Shown here in pieces: positions 1 to 7,577 of a stretch of 64,000 nt of DNA (positions within the stretch are counted from its first letter, which is position 1; each line of letters starts with the position of its first letter). Position numbers and translations under genes: made by a program. The stretch comes from Psychrosphaera haliotis (GTDB lineage Bacteria; Pseudomonadota; Gammaproteobacteria; Enterobacterales; Alteromonadaceae), in the NCBI RefSeq assembly GCF_009728465.1, contig NZ_WOCD01000001.1, positions 434,001 to 498,000 of the forward strand. Direction: 5' to 3'. The notes below the pieces were generated by a model. That model was given only the letters and a program-made list of their open reading frames with translations, ran no database searches and was not told the origin of the DNA.

Positions 1-1
1 T

Positions 2-1867
2 GTTGAAAAGGAAGAAGTGCAAATAGAGGAAGAGAAAGAAGTAGAGGAAGAGGCCGAGTATGTAGGTCCCGAACTAACTAGTTTTGCTGGAAAGTCTGTT
101 TTAATTGCCGCAGAGTCTAATGGCGTGTTTTATTTAAAAGCTAAAGAGCATAATGGAATTCTTGCATTAAATGCTGCTTCAGGTCAGTTTAACCTTCCAC
201 TTGATTATGAATTTGTAGCCTATAATACGCAGTTGCAAATAAACGATGTCGCTCAGATTGCTCTTGCCTACACACGAGCTGATCCGGAACAAGGGGTTAG
301 CAAATCAACGGTTACTTCACTTAGTTTAGAAACAGGTGAAGTAATAAAAACTAAGAGTTTTGGTAAATCCATTGTCGACGTTTTTCTGACTGATAGTTTT
401 GTCTCTATTGCTGGTGAAAATGATATAGAGTTTTTTGACCCAAATCTAGAGTCTGCTTTTACAGTGTCCTTAGATGAATTTGATGTTGAATTTGCACCCG
501 AAATATTAGGATGGGACAAGGTTAATAAACAGCTTCGCTACTCTTTGGTTGAGTTTGATAATGAGACGGCAACTTCAATTTCGATCAATATTAATGACGA
601 TTTTTCTGATGCAAATTTAAGTGCTCAATCTGGTGAAGGCAATAATGGTGATAGTTTCTTACTTTTACCCAGTTATTCAGTTTCTATTAGTAAAACTTCT
701 GGTGAAGTGAAAGGTAGTCTCTCTAGTGAATCGATTTATAAAATCGAATCAACCATTGCGGAAGTTAAGTCGGTTAGTTACCACCCTGAATTTGGCTTGG
801 TGACATTGCATAACAATGACAACAACAACAACAACAACAACAACAACGCTAAAGACTTTTTTAATATACACACCGTAAACATTTCTGATTTTAAGGCTGT
901 TGACGTCACAACCAGTGACAACCGCGTATACTATGGAAATATCCTTGGGGTGTCTTCATCTGAATCGGGTGCTTGGAGCATTGCCTTAAATGACACTGGT
1001 TTAAACGTTTTGGACATAACAGAAGCTTCACTAGCTGATAACGACGAAGATGGTATTCCTAATTGGTGGGAAGACTTTTATAGCCTTGACTCAAACGATG
1101 CGTCAGACGCCGATACAGACCTTGATAATGACGGATTAAGTCAAGCTCAAGAGTTTGTCTTTTTATCAAACCCTAATAGTGCTGACAGTGATAATGACGG
1201 TTTATCCGATACCGACGAGCATGACTTATATCAATCAAGCCCATTTAAAACAGACTCTGACAGCGACAATTTAAGCGACATTGACGAGGCAACAACGCAT
1301 AAAACCAGCTTAATAAGTTCTGATTCAGACACTGACCAGTTTACCGACTTTGAAGAAGTTTCTGTATTTAATACGGATCCAAATAATGCCGAGTCGGTCC
1401 CTGCAATGTCGCTAGTATATTCTCAAAACTTTGACAGTGAAGAACTTGATGGTCAATGGCCTGCGTATGATCCTGATGACGGTGTGTACTCAGGTCATAG
1501 TATATATAGAGAATGTGGAGCTTGGAACTTCGAAGAAGTAGCAGCAGCTAACGAAGGTGAACCTGCAAATGGCTCGATTAACTCGTTTATACGCAAAGAT
1601 TGGTGTTCAGAAATCACTTTTACTCGCGAGCTAGGATATGGCTTTTTAACTTTAGAAGCTAGAGTAGTGACTGAATCTAGCGATATGCTAAACGTATATA
1701 TTGACGGTGAAAAAGTGCTAAGCATTGGGAATACAGAAGCGAAAGAATTTAAAATAAGAACTAAAGCAGGACAGCAACAAATCACTTTTAAACTAGATAG
1801 TGAAGAAGGTGATATTGAGGCTTGGATTTTAAACTTTGAGTTAGAGCAATTTGAAAGTTCAGACTAG
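2..1867 (+). CDS. Calcium-repeat acidic surface/secreted protein, 5' end outside window
   Basis: The reading frame is open to the left edge, so this is the C-terminal ~620 residues of a longer protein; the GTG at 17 is only an internal codon. The visible part starts with a Glu-rich stretch, then a region of likely beta structure with no family I recognise. A run of nine Asn codons (821-847) follows. Four to five Asp-rich repeats of the thrombospondin type 3 / DxDxDG kind lie at about residues 340-450 (for example DSDNDGLSDTDE), and would bind calcium. After about residue 460 comes a ~150-residue C-terminal domain with alternating polar and hydrophobic residues, possibly a jelly-roll. No signal peptide can be seen because the start is missing. 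It converges on the capsule locus and is separated from it by a terminator. Export to the surface is inferred from the composition only. Confidence 0.7.
   Translation, partial: VEKEEVQIEEEKEVEEEAEYVGPELTSFAGKSVLIAAESNGVFYLKAKEHNGILALNAASGQFNLPLDYEFVAYNTQLQINDVAQIALAYTRADPEQGVSKSTVTSLSLETGEVIKTKSFGKSIVDVFLTDSFVSIAGENDIEFFDPNLESAFTVSLDEFDVEFAPEILGWDKVNKQLRYSLVEFDNETATSISININDDFSDANLSAQSGEGNNGDSFLLLPSYSVSISKTSGEVKGSLSSESIYKIESTIAEVKSVSYHPEFGLVTLHNNDNNNNNNNNNAKDFFNIHTVNISDFKAVDVTTSDNRVYYGNILGVSSSESGAWSIALNDTGLNVLDITEASLADNDEDGIPNWWEDFYSLDSNDASDADTDLDNDGLSQAQEFVFLSNPNSADSDNDGLSDTDEHDLYQSSPFKTDSDSDNLSDIDEATTHKTSLISSDSDTDQFTDFEEVSVFNTDPNNAESVPAMSLVYSQNFDSEELDGQWPAYDPDDGVYSGHSIYRECGAWNFEEVAAANEGEPANGSINSFIRKDWCSEITFTRELGYGFLTLEARVVTESSDMLNVYIDGEKVLSIGNTEAKEFKIRTKAGQQQITFKLDSEEGDIEAWILNFELEQFESSD
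821..847 (+). repeat. (AAC)9 trinucleotide repeat coding for poly-Asn
   Basis: Nine perfect AAC codons inside the calcium-repeat protein. Length change by slippage would add or remove Asn residues without shifting the frame. Confidence 0.95.
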
Positions 1868-1871
1868 ATAT

Positions 1872-1906
1872 TTTGGCTAATAAGTTTGGCTAATAAGTTT
1901 GGCTAA
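1872..1906. repeat. 13-bp direct repeat, 2.7 copies
   Basis: The unit TTTGGCTAATAAG occurs twice in full and once in part just after the stop codon of the calcium-repeat protein and before its terminator. Each unit carries a TAA. Confidence 0.85.
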
Positions 1907-1911
1907 AGAAG

Positions 1912-1941
1912 AAGGCGCAAAGAATCTGTTTGCGCCTTTTT
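1912..1941 (+). terminator. Rho-independent terminator
   Basis: Ten-base perfect stem AAGGCGCAAA / TTTGCGCCTT with a 7-base loop, followed by T residues. It sits between convergent genes. It should end the upstream plus-strand gene and may also work for the capsule operon, although the minus-side T-run is weak. Confidence 0.85.
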
Positions 1942-1968
1942 CCAATATAAGTGAGTAAATAACTCTCG

Positions 1969-2902
1969 CTATTTCCGTAAAACCCCCACCACTTTTTCAT
2001 TTTCAACAACCAGAAGTTTGTCTACTTCAAGTCTATCCATATATTCATATGCATCATAAACCAGGCCACCCTTTAAAACAGTTTTGGGGTTGACTGACAT
2101 TATGTCCATCGCTTTTAACGAAAAGGATCTTTCTTGGTAATTATCCAAAGCCCTACGAAGATCGCCATCTGTTATAATACCGATTAGCTGCTCGTTTTTC
2201 AGGATAATAGCGATACCTAAACTTCCTCTAGTAATTGTGCTAATTAGCTCTGCTAAATTGCAGTCTTGAGATGCAAATGGTAACTCTTCAGTAATCATGA
2301 CATCAGATACTCGCTCTAGTAATTTCTTCCCTAGACTTCCTCCTGGGTGGAAGCGAGCAAAGCTTTCTGGCTTAAAATCCGTTGCCTCCATTAAAGCAAC
2401 GGCTAGCGCATCTCCCATTGCCAATGCTGCTGTTGTGGACGCTGTGGGAGCTAGCTGTAATGGACACGCCTCTTTCTCTACTCCGACATAAATATGGCAC
2501 GAACTATTTTGAGCTAATGTAGATTCAGGGTTCCCAGTCATTGAAATTAAAGTGTTGCCATTACTCTTCAAAAAACCTAGTAATTTAACTATCTCTTCTG
2601 TTTCACCTGTATTAGAAATGGCTAGAAAGACGCCATCCGGAGTTACCATTCCTAAATCACCATGGAAGGCTTCACCTGGGTGCATTGAAAAACTAGGAGT
2701 ACCTGTACTAGCTAACGTTGCAGCAATTTTATTGCCTATTAGACCAGACTTACCCATTCCACAAACGATTACCCGACCTTCGCAGTTTAGAATTTCAATT
2801 ATTGATTGTGTAAACTGCTCAATCTATTGAGTTCGCTAAATTTAATAGCGCTTCAGCTTCCGTTTTTAGAACCTGTTCACCAATTTGCTTATATCTTTCC
2901 AT
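1969..2902 (-). pseudogene. kdsD: Arabinose-5-phosphate isomerase (KdsD/KpsF type), frameshifted as sequenced
   Basis: KdsD/KpsF converts ribulose-5-phosphate to arabinose-5-phosphate, the first step toward Kdo. The main frame (from 2757) holds most of a SIS domain, with GMGKSGLIGNKIA, the HPGEAFHGDLG loop and EACPLQLAPT, followed by two CBS domains ending near VVGVLRK. The first ~27 residues (start ATG at 2902, MERYKQIGEQVL...) lie in another frame that stops at 2819. Upstream of 2757 the second frame is open and reads IEQFTQSIIEILNCEGRVIV, so the two halves join if one base is removed near 2822-2830. The C-terminus is about 10 residues shorter than E. coli KdsD. It is the last gene of the capsule operon, a usual place for KpsF paralogues. 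Whether the break is real or a sequencing error is unresolved. Confidence 0.85.
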
Positions 2903-2945
2903 TGAAATTCTATCCTAACTATTCTTAAGAGAGTCACTTAGATAA

Positions 2946-3650
2946 TTAATCTATTAAATCCGAGTCAGTAAACTCTTTTCCTGTCATTAATTTAAACTCA
3001 GCTTTCCAATTCTCTGAAAAGTCGCAGTTTTGGTAATTTTTGAAGTAAGGTCCACCATCCGTATAATGTAAAAGCTTTGGCTTTGAGTTCGTTTTAGAGT
3101 CATACCAATCTACTAAGAAGTTCCAATCTCGAGTTATTTCACCAATTTCATGGTCTTCTAGCCACATAAAGCGATGCAGATAGAGAGGGGATACTTCATT
3201 CACCAGTTCCGGCGTAATTTGTTTGTTTTTTGGATGTTCTAAGTTCCACAGTACAACAGAAGACCAGTTTTTCCGTGGATATTGAGTTTGTTTTTGACCA
3301 TCAAGCTTAACTGTTTCAGTAGGTTTGTGTGAATGCTTGACGCACATAATCGCATACTTATCATCAGCTAAGTCAAAAAGCTCATTTATGTCACCTAATG
3401 CTAGGACATCATTGTCGCAAAACATCACCCAGCCTTTATAGCCAGCTAGCCAAGGAGTCAAAAAGCGAGTGATTGAAAATTCGGTACTGCCATTTGTATC
3501 TACGGGCCGATAATAAATCCCTAAATCGCGTAACGCTTGTTGGATAATTGGGTAACACTTTACGTCTTCTGATTGGCGCTCGATAGAGTGTTTTGCAACC
3601 TGATAAACAACATCTTGATAGGATGTATAGCCAATAAATACTTTTCTCAT
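2946..3650 (-). CDS. Putative glycosyltransferase with a CDND motif
   Basis: A 234-residue cytoplasmic protein without signal or membrane segments. It has the look of a GT-A fold enzyme: an N-terminal beta-alpha unit (MRKVFIGYTSYQD), a WVMFCDNDVLAL segment at about residues 74-85 that resembles the DxD nucleotide-sugar/metal site, and a later LHYTDGGPYF segment typical of family-8-like transferases. I cannot name the sugar. It lies between the kdsD-like gene and the hexapeptide transferase in the capsule operon, so addition of a capsule sugar is the natural inference. The upstream gap of 191 bases is one of the larger ones in the locus. Confidence 0.6.
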   Translation of the reverse strand: MRKVFIGYTSYQDVVYQVAKHSIERQSEDVKCYPIIQQALRDLGIYYRPVDTNGSTEFSITRFLTPWLAGYKGWVMFCDNDVLALGDINELFDLADDKYAIMCVKHSHKPTETVKLDGQKQTQYPRKNWSSVVLWNLEHPKNKQITPELVNEVSPLYLHRFMWLEDHEIGEITRDWNFLVDWYDSKTNSKPKLLHYTDGGPYFKNYQNCDFSENWKAEFKLMTGKEFTDSDLID

Positions 3651-3841
3651 TATTGTCCCTTAGTCATTAAAGGCTGTAAGGGTAATAGTTATCAAGAGCC
3701 TTTTCAATACACATTCAGCTTTTAAAACATAGCGTGACAAAATTAGGTGATATCCTAGTTTAGCGAGAGTAAGTCAAAATTTAGGAACTCTCTATTAGTA
3801 GTTAATTAAAGCCGCTTAAGTCTGTATTAAACGGCTCAGTT

Positions 3842-4530
3842 TTAATTCAATCGCTTTGCTTTTTCATTCATTAATGACTGGTACATGACCGAGTCTTTGC
3901 TAAGAGACTTTTTATTGTTAACCCACTGAACACCACTTTTTACTATTTTGGCTGGATTACCAGCAACTACACAGTTTTCCTCATTGAACCTTTTAGTTAC
4001 GACGCTTCTTGCTCCTACAATAGATCCATTCTCAAGTCTTACAGATTTGTTTATGTAAGCACCCTCTCCAACCCAGACACGGTTGCCGATTTCAATTCCA
4101 TCTGATTTATCAAGGTACTCTCCAGACTCCAGGTCGAAAATTAAGTGAGGATATTCACCACCTCGGATTATTACATTATTTGAAAACATGCAGTTTTCGC
4201 CAATTAATAACTGATTCCCATCATTCGGTAGCAAAAAACGTCCTTTACTCGCAATAGAAAAACCAGCGCCTATATTCAGGGAGACTTTAGATGAGCTGTA
4301 CTTTTTACTGCCTACCTCTATCCTTAATCCATTTAGTAACGACTGTTTCCCGATGGTAATAATATTATTATTTCCATGAATGTGGATATATAAGTCTGTC
4401 TCTCGACTGGGCTCTTCAATAATAACTTTATTATTCTTTCCTGAAATCCAACCTTTAATTTTATTTTCGAATGTATATTTATTTCATTATCTTGATCAGT
4501 ATTTTCAAGAGGTTTTAATGTATCTGCCAT
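3842..4530 (-). pseudogene. Left-handed beta-helix (hexapeptide) acyltransferase, frameshifted as sequenced
   Basis: Two frames together give a ~230-residue hexapeptide-repeat transferase like those that O- or N-acetylate capsule sugars. The N-terminus starts at ATG 4530 (MADTLKPLENTDQ), directly after the TAA of the GSCFA gene. The second frame reads IKGWISGKNNKVII, then NNIITIG, LRIEVGSK, LLIGENCMFSNNVIIRGG, IEIGNRVWVGEGAYI, SIVGARSVVTK and VVAGNPAKIV, the usual repeat coils and C-terminal signature. The frames join if the T4 run at 4464-4467 (A4 on the coding strand) is read as five bases. The TTG start at 4234 that would give a 130-residue protein would remove half the helix, so it is unlikely to be the real start. 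The acetyl-CoA donor is inferred from the family. Confidence 0.8.
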
Positions 4531-5600
4531 TTAACGCCCCAGTAACTCTTCATCACATTCAACTTCTACAAGTTCACGAGCAGCTTTTATCGACTTATCC
4601 TCAGCAACTTCTTCAACTTTTTCTTCTAGTGGAACCCCGCTAAATCCGCCTTCTGTAGCATGCTTGAAGAATAGCCCCATTACATGACTAACTCCATCCT
4701 CTAGAACATTACGCAGATCATCAGCATAATAACTCCCCCTATTGTAATTACCTGTTATAACTTCATAGGATGGGAAGTAATGGATATTATCCATTTTACT
4801 GAGCTCCTCAGCAGCTACCCTTAAAACAGATTTAGAATAAGTAGTCGCAGACAAAACATGTTGATTCTCACTAGCGGTTGCCATTAGAGGCACCGGTGAA
4901 ACCGTTAAAATAACCTGTGAAGTCGGATTTAATCTTTGTAAGATAGAGTTAAACTCTGTCATATCTGCGATTACATCACTTACAGTTTGATTATAGAACT
5001 CGTATTTATTCTCATCAAAATCACCACCTTCAACACCTGGACACAGTGGAAAAACAGCTCCATCGGCTTTTGCTCTCCAACACTCTGTCAGCCCAAGAGT
5101 AAAAACAAAAACATCAAGACTTTCAAACATTTTCTTTACTGAATTGAGGTGTTGCTGTCTATCTAAATTAACTTCATGTTCAGATACAAAGCCATTTGCT
5201 TGTATATTAGGCCTGAATGGGTCTCTAAAACTGCCATCTTCGTGCTCCCAAACAGACTCAAGGGGCTGGAATTCACCTATGGCTCTTTTGCTAATTGCAA
5301 TAATTGACGAGCTGTATATAAATTGCCATACCGCGCAGAAAATGTACCATAGTTAAACTCTTTTAAAACATGCGAAGGCAAAATTGGATGTCCTTTCTCT
5401 TCTACATAATAATTAAAACCTGAGTTTTTCAAGTGCCTTGCTATGTGCTGAGCAAAACAACTACCAGCGGTGGCGACTTTTGTATCTTTCGATATTTTTA
5501 AATTAAACTCACCAACCGGGTCAACGTTAAGCATTTCGGTTTTTTGTACTGCCTTTCTCCAAAACGCTTTTGTCGGTAAATTTTTATAGGGATGAGTCAT
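4531..5600 (-). pseudogene. GSCFA-family protein, frameshifted as sequenced
   Basis: The N-terminal frame (ATG 5600) has the family's name motif in VATAGSCFAQHIARHL at about residues 43-58, then YGNLYTARQLLQLA. It runs into a stop at 5277. The other frame continues directly with RAIGEFQPLESVWEHEDG, RDPFRP and TLGLTECW and ends at 4531. Reading the T4 run at 5286-5289 (A4 on the coding strand) as five bases joins them into one protein of about 355 residues, the usual length. GSCFA proteins belong to the SGNH hydrolase superfamily and are commonly found in polysaccharide loci; a role in acyl-group transfer or removal is inferred. It starts 3 bases after the stop of another SGNH-like gene and is followed without a gap by an acyltransferase, which suggests a modification module. 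Confidence 0.85.
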
Positions 5601-5603
5601 AAC

Positions 5604-6329
5604 TTAAGCTCCTGCTGTTATCTGTGCATATATTTTATCAAGTAGCAACTTACCGAAAAGTTCATTTGCATGAGTTGCATCTGGTGCATAATAAGACTCT
5701 TTCAAAAAACCATCTTTATCTTTCGCCTCAGCGGGAAAGTCTATTATGTTTATCTCTTCATGCTCACATAAAGTCTTTGTGGCAAACACTTGATGTTTAT
5801 ATATCTCCAGTCTTAAATAGGGCTCTGTTACACCATTACCTATAATATTTTTTTTAGTAAAGTCTGTTTCATGTCTTTTTAATATGTGTGCCTCGTCTTT
5901 TTTAGGTGGAGGAGCTACAACATGATTTATTCGCTGTTTCACTGCATCTTTAATTGTTGACAGCCTTTTCATATCGTTTGCCATACCTTTAAGAAAAAGT
6001 TCCCTAAAAGCTTGCTCGGGAATTACAACTTCTGAGCCTAAATTGTCAATTAATGAAGCTTGAGTAAACTTTATTGGGTGCTGAATTAATGAAAGAACAT
6101 TATGCTGATTACCACCAGTGCAAGACACTACATATGTACTTTCATCTAAAGTATGTAACTCAGATATTAACTCTTCAACTGTAATATCACCAATTGTTGT
6201 GCCATTTTTTATTTTGGAAAACGTAACTATTTTAACGTCTTCCTTTAACGATTTATTTTCATTGTGCTTCCATGCTCGTTTAAGACAATGAGTATGACTG
6301 TCACCAAAAATATAAATTTTAATACTCAT
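5604..6329 (-). CDS. SGNH/GDSL-like protein of the capsule locus
   Basis: A 241-residue protein beginning MSIKIYIFGDSHTHCLKRAW. FGDSHTH at residues 8-14 matches block I of SGNH hydrolases (GDS with the nucleophile Ser), and DATHANELFG near the C-terminus fits the Asp-x-x-His catalytic block. SCTGGNQHN at about residue 70 may be the Asn block. There is no signal peptide, so it would act in the cytoplasm on activated sugars or lipid-linked intermediates. It is placed between the epimerase and the GSCFA gene with 3-base gaps on both sides, so it is co-translated with them. An esterase or acyltransferase activity is inferred; the substrate is unknown. Confidence 0.65.
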   Translation of the reverse strand: MSIKIYIFGDSHTHCLKRAWKHNENKSLKEDVKIVTFSKIKNGTTIGDITVEELISELHTLDESTYVVSCTGGNQHNVLSLIQHPIKFTQASLIDNLGSEVVIPEQAFRELFLKGMANDMKRLSTIKDAVKQRINHVVAPPPKKDEAHILKRHETDFTKKNIIGNGVTEPYLRLEIYKHQVFATKTLCEHEEINIIDFPAEAKDKDGFLKESYYAPDATHANELFGKLLLDKIYAQITAGA

Positions 6330-6332
6330 AAC

Positions 6333-7472
6333 CTAACCCATTAAATTTCTGTCTTTAAGCTCTTTGTTTGCCTTTTCTAACTGATCTTCAGGTAGTGGCT
6401 GTTCAAGAACCCAGTTTACAAATCTACTCAACCCGTTTTCTAAACTTATAGACGGTGTATAATCTAGAACTTCCTTCAATTTATTAATATCAGCTCGGTT
6501 GTGACGAATATCACCCAAACGGTATTGACCTGTAACCTTAATCTTTGGCTCTTTGCCAAATGCTAACGATAATTTTGTTGCTATATCGATCACGGTAGTC
6601 AGCTCACCGGTACCAACATTAACAATTGAATTGGGTGATTGTTCTTTTAATAACGCAGCTTTGAACGAATGAACAACATCCTCCACATGAACAAAGTCTC
6701 TAGTCTCTAAACCGTCTTCAAATATTGGTAACTCTAATCCTCTTCGAATTCTAGTCGAAAAAATAGATAAAATTCCAGTATACGGATTATTTAACGACTG
6801 GCCCTCTCCGTAAACATTTTGAAGACGTAAAATGCCATAGCCAATGCCCAAGGACTCACAAGCTATTGCAATCAAATCTTCTTGAGCATACTTTGTTGAA
6901 GCATATATTGAAGCTGGTCTAATTAGATCTGTTTCTTTGGTCGGTTGTGACTCTAGTATAGAGCCACAACTTGGGCATGAGGCTGTCCAGGCATTGGCCT
7001 CTAGTTGTTGAGGTGTTCTAGGTGCTGGCGTTATACGTTGTACATCATCACAATTGTTGCAACTATATGCGCCCTCCCCATATACAGAGCGGCTAGACGC
7101 CAATAAAATACGTTTAACATTATGGTGCTTTTTGTTGGCTATTATGTCCAACATCAGTGCAGTTGCCTGGCTATTTACGTTGTTATACTTTTCAATTTCG
7201 TACATCGATTGGCCTGTGCCAGTCTCTGCGGCTAAGTGAACAATCGCATCAGTACCTTTTAATGCATTTTCCAATTCATCTCTAGAGGTTACCGAACCTT
7301 TTATAAAGTTTATTCCATATTCTTTCAACCATTTAGGTTCAGTTGCGCTGTGCCCATGTATTTGAGGAGAAAGGTTGTCTAATACCGTAATGTTTAGATT
7401 CAAACCTTGTAAAACTCGGCATAGGTGACTACCGATAAAACCAGCGCCACCAGTAATTAGTAAATTCTTCAT
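6333..7472 (-). CDS. NAD-dependent epimerase with zinc-ribbon insert, dTDP-L-rhamnose 4-epimerase-like
   Basis: An extended SDR of 379 residues. The Rossmann motif [10 protein letters not shown] is at residues 8-17, the catalytic Tyr-Lys pair lies in YASTKYAQEDL at about residues 190-200, and RLQNVYGEGQSLNNPYTG follows. Between the first strands and the Tyr there is an insert with two Cys pairs, CNNC and CPSC, about 35 residues apart, which would bind zinc. As I recall it, this insert and the NPYTGI region resemble the WbiB-type dTDP-L-rhamnose 4-epimerases that make dTDP-6-deoxy-L-talose. The rfbABCD genes in the same operon provide dTDP-L-rhamnose, which supports the assignment. Another nucleotide-sugar 4-epimerase remains possible. 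Confidence 0.65.
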   Translation of the reverse strand: MKNLLITGGAGFIGSHLCRVLQGLNLNITVLDNLSPQIHGHSATEPKWLKEYGINFIKGSVTSRDELENALKGTDAIVHLAAETGTGQSMYEIEKYNNVNSQATALMLDIIANKKHHNVKRILLASSRSVYGEGAYSCNNCDDVQRITPAPRTPQQLEANAWTASCPSCGSILESQPTKETDLIRPASIYASTKYAQEDLIAIACESLGIGYGILRLQNVYGEGQSLNNPYTGILSIFSTRIRRGLELPIFEDGLETRDFVHVEDVVHSFKAALLKEQSPNSIVNVGTGELTTVIDIATKLSLAFGKEPKIKVTGQYRLGDIRHNRADINKLKEVLDYTPSISLENGLSRFVNWVLEQPLPEDQLEKANKELKDRNLMG

Positions 7473-7577
7473 ATTTTTTCCTTTTCTACTGCACTAACCT
7501 TTGAGGTTTTTTATTTTTGTATGTTGGTAATAACTTTACCAACCATTTTAGTGTATGAAGTCTTACCTTCTAATTTG

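Noticed and set aside
3806..3837. Hairpin AGCCG...CGGCT after the hexapeptide gene
   Set aside because: Stem is short and the minus-strand T-run is weak; not supported as a terminator.
3842..4234. 130-residue hexapeptide protein from TTG 4234
   Set aside because: The same frame is open far upstream with repeat coils, so the TTG is internal to a longer, shifted gene.
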